A stretch of 64,000 nt of DNA from Agapanthus africanus (lineage: Eukaryota > Streptophyta > Magnoliopsida > Asparagales > Amaryllidaceae): contig JASDDO010000006.1 in assembly GCA_030015575.1 (NCBI GenBank), forward strand, positions 316,992,361-317,056,360. Direction: 5' to 3'. This document shows positions 37,629 through 47,273 of the stretch, piece after piece (the first letter of the stretch is position 1; each line of letters starts with the position of its first letter). The position numbers and the translations under genes are program-made. Below the pieces are notes generated by a model. That model was given only the letters and a program-made list of their open reading frames with translations. It was not told the origin of the DNA and did no database searches.

Positions 37629-38726
37629 AAATTTCTTTCTTAAGTTTTCCAAATTGATATATATTTGAGATGAGTGGCCGATCCAAGAAATTTGGTCAGG
37701 TAGAGCGGAAATTAAACGGCCTTAAAATATTATAAATAAGATTCGAAATTTAAAAAAAAATGATTCTCTGGTATACATCAAAATTTGGACAACATTTTCC
37801 AAACTAAGTTTATTATTGCCAAAAACCTTTTTTCGATGATTAATAAAATGAAATACCAATCAGCTTCTTATTTATACGATTGTTGATCTAAGTTTCAACA
37901 TATATTAAGATATGTCATATGTACATGGTTCGACATAGTATATTTTTTATTTCGGTGAACATCTAAAAAAACTTAAATGTATTATATGGGATTTACGGAT
38001 CAATAACATAAAGAAACATAACAAATGAATGCATCGACTCATTTTCTATTCTGAAATATATTTCTATGCTAAAACAAAACAAAATTACTTATTTTCTACT
38101 TCTCTTTTATAAACTAGAGTCTTTTAAAAATTAATTTGACCAAGGGGCTCAAATCGTGTGACCCCAAGCACTAAGACAGAATGCACAAACCACTGATCAA
38201 TTTGCTCTTTTTGTTGTAAGCTATAGAATATCTTTTTTAATATATAAACAGCTTATTAATTGTGCATATCTATATTGATAACATGGATCCAGGTGGAACG
38301 GCCACCTATCCTCGGCTCTAGATCCGCCCCTGTTTGAGACTAGGACTGATCTCAAGCACATACAGAGTTAGACTATAAGTATTGGTAATATGTTTGATGC
38401 ATGCAGCGGAGAAGAAGAACGCGAACGAGGCAGGAGCGGAGGACCAGTACGGAGGGTACCCGGGCGGTGGCCACGGAGGGTACCCGGGTGACGGGTACAA
38501 CGGAGGGTATCCGAGCGGTGGAGGGTATAACGGAGGGTACGGCCGTCCAGGATACGGGTACCCCCCAAGGTATGGTAACCCCAGACGCGGTGGCAGCCGC
38601 TGCTACCATGGAGGTGGTTGCAGCTGCTGTGCCACCGCAGACGAGATGCCGACGCTGAATTCTTGGCTGCACCTCATTATTAGTAAAACTGCAATGTGTG
38701 TGTATGATATAAATATATTTGAATAA
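37418..38726 (+). CDS. Secreted glycine-rich protein gene (start codon changed, two exons)
   Basis: Exon 1 (37418-37516) encodes a signal-peptide-like sequence (ASSKVFLAFGFLWAALG...) ending at donor CTA|GTGAGT. Exon 2 starts at 38412 (acceptor GGAG|AAG, in phase) or 38407 (GCAG|CGG, which would need another donor). It encodes KKNANEAGAEDQ followed by GGYPGGG/GGYNGGY repeats and a Cys-containing end (RCYHGGGCSCC), the layout of the plant GRP family (signal peptide, charged segment, Gly/Tyr repeats, Cys-rich tail; cell wall or apoplast). The expected initiator reads TTG at 37418 and no in-frame upstream ATG was seen, so this allele may be silent or start elsewhere. The ~895-bp intron holds an (AT)n tract and an hAT-like element. 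The C-terminus runs ~30 residues beyond the Cys motif to a stop at 38724-38726. Confidence 0.75.
37567..37625. repeat. (AT)n microsatellite in GRP intron
   Basis: About 29 AT units, 50 bp after the splice donor of exon 1. Length is likely polymorphic. Confidence 0.92.
37672..38332. mobile_element. Non-autonomous hAT-like element in GRP intron
   Basis: The right end ...GATCCGCCCCTG reads CAGGGGCGGATCTAGAG in reverse, and the left end GAGTGGCCGATCCAAG matches it imperfectly. Flanks TTTGAGAT (37664-37671) and TTTGAGAC (38333-38340) form an 8-bp duplication with one mismatch. 661 bp, AT-rich, no transposase. Confidence 0.72.
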
Positions 38727-41700
38727 ATGGTTTGAGAGTGTGTGTATCTGGAAATGGAGAGTGTGAGTGAGAGAGAATAAAGGCAAAGCATGAGGAAAAT
38801 TGGAGAGTATACTGCTACATGCATTTGATCTTTCTCTATGCTTTTTGTTGAGATGTGTCCGGGCATAGTCTAACATTGTAAAAACTATGAGAGATACATG
38901 GCTATAAAATATATGATGAGATAAACCTGGGTTAAGTCTTATTGATAGAATCCACTTATATCAAATGCCCATATACATTCATATAAATAAAATATATAAC
39001 CGCTCTTCTCGTTCATATATAATTAAATTTAATGATATTAAAACCCAAGTACATCCATATGCTGTGGGCCCAAGCCGAGTTTTACGCTTTTGTATTAATC
39101 TTATTTGTATTTGTGTTATTATAAAATCATATGAATTTAAATTTTTAACATATATTCTTACATACTATAAATTATCTTACATATGCAATCATGCTGTTAA
39201 AATTCTTCTCATTCTAATCCAAATGTTTTTATTTCTGCTTATTGGTTTTAGTCAAAACATTTTCTCAATTCTTTTTTAAATACTTGTGTGTGTGTGTCAT
39301 TATAATTTTATGGACATAGAGGCCGAATAGTTTGTGGATTACAGACCATTTTATTCTATTTTATAGGACGAATAAGAGGCCAATTATTTGACTTTCCATG
39401 CAGCTGGTATAATTGCATTATTTAACTGGCTTTTCGTATGGGTCCAAAAAATCAATAAGTTATATTAATGAAAAGTACGTGAAACATTTGAATATTATTT
39501 AGCAATTAATACTTACTTTTTAGAACAAAAGGATGTAAGTTTAATTGCTACAGAGGTCGCATCAGAAAACTAAAGAAAAGAAAAATGCACATCTTCAAGG
39601 CTTTCGTCATTGAGATTGTCGATTAACCTTTTAAGATTATGCATTTTTGAGCTTGACGTGAATCTGTTGAGAAAATAATAGCACCAAAATAACCAGCGGA
39701 TGATCGATACACGTAAATCTGAACTAATGAAAAATATAAAACACAACAACCACACAAAAGCAATAAGTAATAAAGGAAAAACATACCAAGTAAAGGATAC
39801 AACCCACGTTCGGTGAGCATTTGCAGCTAATCCTGCAAACCGACGATAAATTGCTTTCACTATTCAACGAAGAATTATAAGAGAAAATTTATGCCCTCTC
39901 GATCTCAACCAAATACAAAGCACAATCTCCTAGATACAAATCTCTCATTTTCTTTCTCTTTCGGCTAATTTAAATTGGCCAAGCAAATAAATTGGAATAA
40001 AGGCAGTGTTGGATTTTTAAAGCTTGGCCTTGAAGGATTAGCAGACTTCTCTTTAAGTGCCCTGTTTGATTAATTATATTAATTATATATAGGCTAGGGA
40101 TTAATTAATCATAGGATATATAGGAATTTAAATTAATCAGATTGGAATTTAAATTAATGATTAATTTAAATCCCACTATGTGCACGGCATGTATTCACTT
40201 TTGGGGTTTTGGACTCTTGATCTCAGACTCCGAATTTGCAATCAATTTTAACACAATCCACTCATAATTAATATTAGAATTCCCCTATAAAAATACAGTA
40301 ATGCTGAAAATTTCATAGCTATAGGAGATCCTTGGTCATTTGAAAATTCTTCAAAATCAAAATAACTGAAAAAAGAGAGAAAAAATTCACTTTAGCAACT
40401 CCAATATGGCTATATCCATCTGCAAACCTATCACGTCAAGCTCCAAGAAAAAAGGGCATTAGGATCCATTTTAGTAACTCCAATTATATATGGCTATGTC
40501 CATCTTCAAACCAAAATAGAAGCAATTCGGATGCAGAGTATGGGATCAAGTAAAACTCACATATCATCTTTTATAGAGACGGATTATCCACTGTCTACAG
40601 GTGTAATACATGGATAGTTCCGGTGTGGAGAGAAAAAAAGAATATTTTTAAAATAGGGATTAGCTTTTATTTTTAATCCCAGCATGCCATGTATTAAAGT
40701 ATGGATGGGGAGAATAATCTATTTCCACCAAAATCAGATGGCAATATGAATCCTACATGATTTATACACCTTATTAATGCAAACCCTTGATGTCTTTGGA
40801 AATTGTGATGGACCGATTATGGCACTATTTTGAAACAACAAGAAAAACAAATGGCTTAGTATTATAAGTTTTGTTTTGGCTTTATAAATTTCTTTGTGAA
40901 ATGGGACCAAGCTTTGGGCAAAGTCAACAAGTGGCATTCCCAAGCCCGTAACTCTTGGGCGCAATGCAAGCCGCATGATTCTCAAAGATGGGGTTACAAA
41001 TTAAGACAACCCTCACACTCTACCAAAACTAAAGATCAAAATATAAGCTATGAATAAAGTTAAAAACCCAAAAATATATATGTATCTTGATTTCCAAAAA
41101 CTACCAAACCCTAGAATATGTATCCCTCTCAAAGCATCTTAATTGAGCAATTTAAAGAACATTTTAAAACTCAAAATTGATGTTCTTCTTTTAAGTCTCA
41201 TTTCGTTTGTGACTGCACATGAAAGTTAAAGAAATAAATTATCGGTTCTACAAAGTTTTACCACATAACTTATGCTGCTCGGTTGGACAAACCAATATTT
41301 AGAAAAACTCTGGAAATGTTGCTTAATTAGTTGGATGGAAATTGTTCGAGGAGGGGCAATGATAAATGTTGTGATCGGAATTTTTAAATCTTTCCGTTTG
41401 TAATGTCGTAAATTAAAATAATATATTTGTGCTAAAGTTATAGAGAAAATACTGCTACAACGCATGCTGTTCAGTATGATTTACGAGTGAATCTATGAGT
41501 GACACTCTAGTCTGGTGGTAAAGTCTTTTTGCGGTTGAGATAGAGAACTGGGTTTAAATTCCGCTTAGTCAGATTACAGTCTATTATTCAAAGAAAAACA
41601 AGAAATAAAAAAAGGAAAAATTTAAGTAGATCAGTACCTAATATCCAATGAAGCAATTCAAGCAAATTAGCTTGAAGCTAGCTCTTCCACAGCTAATATT

Positions 41701-42942
41701 AAGGCGGTTCATCAAAATAATAGATGAAGCATTGGTTAAATGAAAGAAGGAATAATCCAATGTGAATTTTTTTCACTATCTAGATATAAATTGCTTGCCA
41801 AATTTCGGCCAATTCGAAGATTTATGGTGATTAATTATATCCTTACAAAATCTTTATTAGATATCATGATCAGTTGGTTATTAAGCATTTAAACATCCAA
41901 TCAACAATTACTTACAATTAATTAAAAAAGAACAATGAGAAAAATTAAAGGTATAAACTATTGATCATCACCAACCATTCAACAAGGACAAACCAACTAC
42001 AAGAAATTATTTTTCACAATAAACTATTAATTGCATTTCTCATGTACATATGGATATAGGGAATTATTCAATATCTTACTATCAATATTTCAGCAGTGCA
42101 ATTGAGACGTGTTTTTCTATTTGCATTTTAATCTAAATAAGCTCAAAATCATCAAGAACATTATTACTACATGGCCTAGTTAATTTTATGATTCAGTAGT
42201 TTCCGATAAATATAATATGAAGATATGAAGAAAATTGGCAAAAAATTCTTAAATGAAAAAAGATAAAGAGAGAAAATTAGCAATATATTATTATTACAAT
42301 TCTTTCCATCTGCCTCTAATTTCCTCAAGGCAAGCTTATATAATGTTAACCTCTCATAATTTCTCTATAATTTAAGAAAATACAAAAGGAGACTAAACTC
42401 ATATAATTAGAAATTAAGAAATGAAGTACTAATTAAAAGTTTAAAAAGCAGAAGATGATGAAGAATGCCTGGCTTTCCCATGTACGCCATGAATTTCTCG
42501 CCCCACGACGAGATTTGTTTAGCTCCAATTGCTCACAAAGATGGAGGAGGAGTGCCATGACACCCTAACTGTAAGTCTCTTGCTTGAACAATTCGCATTC
42601 ATTTCTCCCTTCAACATTTTTTTTTTGAAGAGAGAGAGAGAGGAGAGAGAGACACTTGATGCATATAAATGAGAGTTTAGTAGGAGTATAATAAGTGAAG
42701 TTTAAAGGGCTAGTATGTAAATTGATAATAAAAAGTGGGGCCCAATGGCAGGCCTTTTTGTTTCCTACGGTGTGGTTTCTCTTGTTTTGTCCTTTTGCCA
42801 TTATATTTCCGTGCTCGCTCTCTGTTGAATTCAAGGTGATCGAATGAAAACAAGTTGTGTATGCCGCACATTTCAATCTCTATTTGATTTTCCTGTTTGA
42901 TTCGGCAATATCATAGAGCGGGTGAAAATTCTGATTTATATA
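38727..42942. other. AT-rich intergenic region
   Basis: About 4.2 kb without a convincing gene. AATAAA-like strings at 38721 and 38776 could be poly(A) signals for the GRP gene. A ~40-bp imperfect direct repeat, AACTCCAAT...ATGGCTAT-TCCATC, occurs at ~40395-40428 and ~40477-40518. A SINE-like piece lies at 41498-41620. ORFs of 60-100 codons on both strands show no family resemblance. Confidence 0.5.
41498..41620 (+). mobile_element. tRNA-derived SINE-like fragment
   Basis: An A-box-like TAGTCTGGTGG (41509-41519) and B-box-like GGTTTAAATTCC (41551-41562) form a degenerate pol III promoter, followed by an A-rich tail (41590-41620). Too divergent to be a functional tRNA; no clear target duplication was found. 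Confidence 0.5.
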
Positions 42943-43530
42943 TGTAAGAAATGATACAGACGTCTGGAGCTACAGCTTCAGACGTCTGTCAGCGCTCCAT
43001 ATATTCGCATACAATGGGCAGACGTCTGAATTGAACACATCCCGTTTACGAGCACTCTGTACTTTCGAAGACTCAAGACCAGACGTCTGAAGCTTCTTCT
43101 TCAGACGTCTAAAACTTCTTCATCAGACGTCTGAGAATACTCTGTTGTTTTGAAGATTCTTGGGCAGACGTGTGCACTTCCTTCATCAGACGTCTGCCGT
43201 CCTTATGGGTCGGATATTTATTAGCTAGGAAATTAGTTATTTTGATTATAACTCTAGAATACCATATATATTGTAGTATTTTGTAACCCTAAGCTTTGAG
43301 AAGCCTTTGGGATAGCTTTTATGATATTTGAAAGAACCATTTTCTTATTTTGAGAGAGCTAAGGTTTTGAGAGATTTTGTATTCGTCCACCGGTTTTGTA
43401 CTACTCCACTTTTGGTTATTAATAAAGCTCCGCCTTCGTTTATTGGTTAGTACTCGTATTTCTTATTTACTTGTGATTTAATTACGTCTCTATAACATCT
43501 GTGTTATTGCAACGTGATTGTCTTGTCGCA
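42943..43530 (+). repeat. 5' LTR of Tnt1/Tork-like copia
   Basis: The left end is approximate (TGTAAG at 42943 or TGATAC at 42952). U3 holds repeated CAGACGTCTG palindromes (42957-43200). The end TTGTCGCA at 43530 is followed by a few bases and the primer site. A TTATTAATAAAG string near 43419 may serve as poly(A) signal. Confidence 0.72.
42957..43200. repeat. CAGACGTCTG palindrome cluster in LTR
   Basis: Eight or nine copies of AGACGTCT (full CAGACGTCTG in most), an ACGT-core palindrome, lie at irregular 20-50-bp spacing. Several are preceded by CTTC(A/T)TC. Candidate bZIP-binding enhancer repeats of the kind known from Tnt1-type U3 regions. Confidence 0.8.
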
Positions 43531-43536
43531 GCAAAT

Positions 43537-43548
43537 TGGTATCAGAGC
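43537..43548 (+). other. Primer binding site, initiator-tRNA-Met type
   Basis: TGGTATCAGAGC, the standard copia primer site, lies six bases after the LTR end. Confidence 0.95.
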
Positions 43549-43730
43549 ATTGCTGCGTTTGGGGATCTTTTGTTTGAACCATGAGGTCTTCAATACCGTG
43601 ATCTATGTTAACGGTGGGTAACGACACTTGTGTTCTCTTTTCCATTTTCTTAGATCGTGATTTTGAAGTTTTTGGCTTCGTTAGCACTCAAGCTGTTTTA
43701 GATTGATCCCGCATCACGTCTCCGACATTC

Positions 43731-44470
43731 ATGAAATTTGATATCGAGAAGTTTGATTGAAATATGAGTTTATGTTTATGGAAACTCCATATGATTGCCG
43801 TATTGACTCAAAATAATTTGAGAAAGACAATTCTTGGAAAGAATGCAAAACTTTCTACTATGACGGAGGAAGCTTGGGATCAGTTGGATGAAAAAGGCCC
43901 TCACGGCTATCCAGTTATGTTTGAAAAACGAAGTTCTGCAAGAACTTTTGGAAGAATAGGCGGCGGCTAGTTTGTGGTAAAAATTAGAGATGTTATATTT
44001 AAGGAAATCTCTCACGAATCGACTCCTGTTGAAAAAGCGTCTCTACACACTTTGTATGTCAGAAGGCTTCCCAATCAAATTTCACGTCGGTGAGTTTAAT
44101 TCGATCATTATGGATCTAGGTAAGATAGACATTAAGATTAATTATAAAGACCAGGCTCTTCTTTTGTTATTTCTTTGCTACCTTCATATAAGTACTTTCG
44201 TGACAACATGGTCTATGGACGAGATACAATCTCGATCAAAAATGCCAAAGAGAACTTGATAAACAAAGAGGAGATCGATAAGGAGTTGATTTCTAGCGAA
44301 GCTGATAGTTCTTCTTTCGGCTTATTTGTTCGAGAGCGAGCGAAAAAGAGAGATCTAGAAGGTAATTAGCAAGAAGTCAAGGTTGAAGTCCAAGAATAAA
44401 AAGAACTTAACCTGCAACTATTGAGAAGAAGGGGCACTTCAAGGTCGATTGCTATAAATTAAAAAACAAG
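43731..44470 (+). pseudogene. gag: Copia gag remnant
   Basis: The ATG at 43731 starts MKFDIEKFD, followed by a TGA and then NMSLWKLHM; later KSLTNRLLLKKRLYTLCMSEG and NSIIMDLGKIDIKI are characteristic of UBN2/gag of Tnt1-like elements. A frame change near 44175 leads to YGRDTISIKNAKENL. A zinc knuckle (ITCNY...GHFKVDCYKLKNK) with an altered second Cys lies at ~44408-44470. At least two stops and two shifts. Confidence 0.85.
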
Positions 44471-44519
44471 TTAAAACAGGAAGACAAATTGAAGGATTCT
44501 TCGGCCGAAGCTTGTATAG

Positions 44520-45091
44520 CGGTAGGAGAAAGAGATTTTCTTGTGGTTCTTGACAGCACACATCGATCCAAGAACGAGTGGATTATGGATTCGAGTTGTT
44601 CTACTACATGTGTACTAATAGGGAATTGTTCACTACTTATGAGTCTAATGATGGTGGAGTAGTTTTGTTAGGCAACATTAGTTCGTGTCGAGCTATTGGT
44701 ATGTGGACGATCCAAATCAATATATTTGACAATGTTGTGAGGATATTGGCAGAAGTCAGGCACGTACCTGACTTAAAAAAGAAACTCATCTCTTTGGATG
44801 CACTCGACGACAAGGGTTACAAGTTTTCTGCTGAAAATGGAGTTTTGAAGGTAACCAAAAGTGCTCTACTTGTGATGAAGGGCTTGAAGAAGGGGTCCTT
44901 ATATTCGTTGTAGGATTCGACGATTTCCGGATCAGCTGCTATTGTATCATCCAAATTTATGACAAATTCGAACACTACTAGATTATGGACATGAGGCTCG
45001 AGCATATGAGTGAGAGAGGTATGGCCGAGTTGTCGAAGCAGGTATATTATGTGGACAAAATATATCGAAAATGGAGTTTTGTGAGTATTAC
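44520..45091 (+). pseudogene. pol: Copia protease and pre-integrase remnant
   Basis: NEWIMDSS shows the aspartic protease site with a changed Gly/Cys, followed by FTTYESNDGGVVLLGN, VRHVPDLKKKLISLDAL and VLKVTKSALLVMKGLKKGSLY. After a stop at 44911 the GAG-pre-integrase start (TTRLWT...) continues to EFCEY at 45090. The next bases are the target duplication of the inserted element. Confidence 0.82.
45087..45091 (+). other. Target duplication of Angela-like element, left
   Basis: ATTAC here and ATTGC at 55558-55562 match in four of five bases. One point mutation since insertion explains the difference. Confidence 0.8.
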
Positions 45092-47273
45092 TGTTAGTTG
45101 TATGCCCTAGAGGCCATTATTGGACATATGATATATATTATAGTGGATGCTTGGACATATATAGAAAGGACATTCTTGCTCGACATGATAATATGATATC
45201 TGGTTGCTCTTTATCTTAACATGTATACTTGTCTCTTGATACTGTCTCATGGTTACATGTTGGTAAAGCCCTTAGGATGTGTACTTGACTACCACGATTA
45301 TGATGCAGATCATACTAGTGGGGTCATGGTAGTCCATAAGTTCATCCTTTAATGTTTCTAGTCGTGGGTGTATCGAGACAGCGCATCGATATACCAGAGT
45401 AAACTAGCGTATACGCTACGTAACCAATGAGATGGGCAATGGATGATCCCATATCCATTGGTGTTTGACATCAGAGATGGTATACAGGTGCTCAGTGGAG
45501 ACTGGGTACACCGGACGGACTCGCCGAGAACTCCTAGATGATATTATACCTGACGTCAGATAGCAGTTCTCTGGTGACACTGGTACGGGTTAGTCTGTAG
45601 ACCCGACATCGTCATAGAGTCTTGTGTGATTCCCACTGTGCTTTGATTTCCACCTTACCACGTTCAAGAGGATGTGCAAAATGATGGTTTTTGGGTACAG
45701 TCCCGAGTCACATGGAGGCAATGAGCGATAGGAGGGGATTTCGTCTCTCCCGGTATTGGGGGCAGATGGCGTGCTGTGCTCGATTGGCTATAACTGGAAG
45801 TCCCTGGCCAGGGTTGATTTAGAGATTTACCGGTAAGTGTTATCAGTAATTTTTCAACCCGTTATGAGTATCGTATCAGCATGACTTATTGAGTTATTGG
45901 GGTCTGACGTTTACCACCCCTAGACTTGATATGCGACATCTCAGACGAAGAGAACGGACTGTACGGTAGTGTTACTGACAAGCTTTACAGGAGCTAGAGC
46001 AGGCTTGATTGTTGATCTTCTGATCGCTCAATACCCGGGTAGCCGTTACGTCTAGCTAGTACCGCTAACGGCTTGTGGGTGCTTGATATGATCATCACCT
46101 ACTGCCGGCGTATTGACGAGTCTTTAGAGTCCTACACAGAGGTTTTACTGGCTCAGGCAAAACGAAGTAGGAGCACATATGTGATATGTGCGGGACCGAG
46201 ATTAATACGAGTATGTGATATCGTATTCTATTCTCGCGATATATGTATCGGTCGGTTATATGTGATATAGCCGGGTTGTCAGATCAAGTGTAGATTCGAT
46301 AAGTTGGTACATATAATATTAGTCGGTTATATGTGATATAACCGGATTATTAAATCAAGTGTTGATTTGATAATTTAGTGTATAATTGTATATTTGATAT
46401 ACTAGTTTACATTAACTAATATTATCTCTCTTTAGCATTTATTTTTCTCACATGTGCACACTTAATATATATGTGATATATATTAATTGTGTTTTATTAT
46501 GTGTCATGGTTGATGATACATGCAACATGGGTGTATGAGGCTTACACCATGATAAAGATAATGTAGGGTTTATTTATTTATTGTAATTCAATTATTAATT
46601 GAAAATTTGTCACATGGCATGAAGCTTTGAGATCCATTGAGTTAGTCCACTAGTTTTGTCTTACACTAGATATTTGTTAACCCAACCATTATCTAAACTC
46701 ATGGTTAAGTCTCTACATGAGTAATATTAGATATTTTCTCATCCATGGTTGCCATCAACTCACACAACCTTATCTCTCTTCATCTTCTTCTTCAAGCTCA
46801 AGAGCTCTCTAGCTTTTGAGCAAGTAAGAAATATTAGTGAGAAAACCAATTCTAAAGTGAGCAAAAATCCTACCGCATTATCCTCTACTAGATTAGCACT
46901 TTAGTATAGGGTGTTAGCTTCACTAATCTCACATTAGTGAAATAGTAGCTTGGGTTAGTATCTTCTCGACGTAGATCATCTTCGGCCTCGAAGACTTCAA
47001 GCAAGTTCGTTCCTTTCTTCTTGTGAAGCCATGCTAGAGTCCGGAGGATCACTACTTGGAGTGAAAGGACTACTACACGGAGCTATTGAAGTAAAGGACC
47101 GGTCAACAAAGCTTGTATTCCTAGTTCACTTAGAAGTAAAGATGTTTACTTGTCGTTTATAACCCTAATTCTCTAGTAAAGATCCTTGCTTAGGTTGTTT
47201 GGCACTTGAAAAATTTTAATACGGCATGTTTGATACCTTGTCGAACCTTGTTCTAGTGCCTAAGAACCTTGCA
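45092..47273 (+). repeat. 5' LTR of Angela-like element
   Basis: 2182 bp. It contains ~60-bp tandem units TCGGTTATATGTGATATAGCC...(46250-46380), TATATA-rich U3 and a CTCTACTAGATTAGCACTTTAGTATAGGG stretch shared with 28037-30113. ORFs of 62-65 codons in it are not genes. Confidence 0.92.

Larger units (their letters stand above)
42943..45091 (+). mobile_element. Ty1/copia element (Tnt1/Tork-like), 5' part, interrupted
   Basis: An LTR (about 42943-43530), primer site, gag and protease remnants are followed by the start of the GAG-pre-integrase region. The Angela-type element inserted at 45091, and the same reading frame resumes at 55558 for about 25 bp. The rest of pol and the 3' LTR are lost. 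Many stops and frameshifts indicate an old copy. Confidence 0.85.

Noticed and set aside
39570..39860. 96-codon minus-strand ORF with hydrophobic segments
   Set aside because: AT-rich codons give hydrophobic residues by chance; no start context, neighbours or family resemblance.
41509..41575. Functional tRNA gene
   Set aside because: A- and B-box-like motifs are degenerate and no cloverleaf can be drawn; kept as SINE-like.
42541..42571. Short exon-like ATGGAGGAGGAG... followed by GTAAGT
   Set aside because: Only ten codons, no upstream promoter or downstream exon recognised.
46073..46270. 65-codon ORF conserved at 54357-54554
   Set aside because: It lies in the Angela-like LTR and is shared only because the LTRs are direct repeats; frame is not kept in the third copy at 28850-29040.
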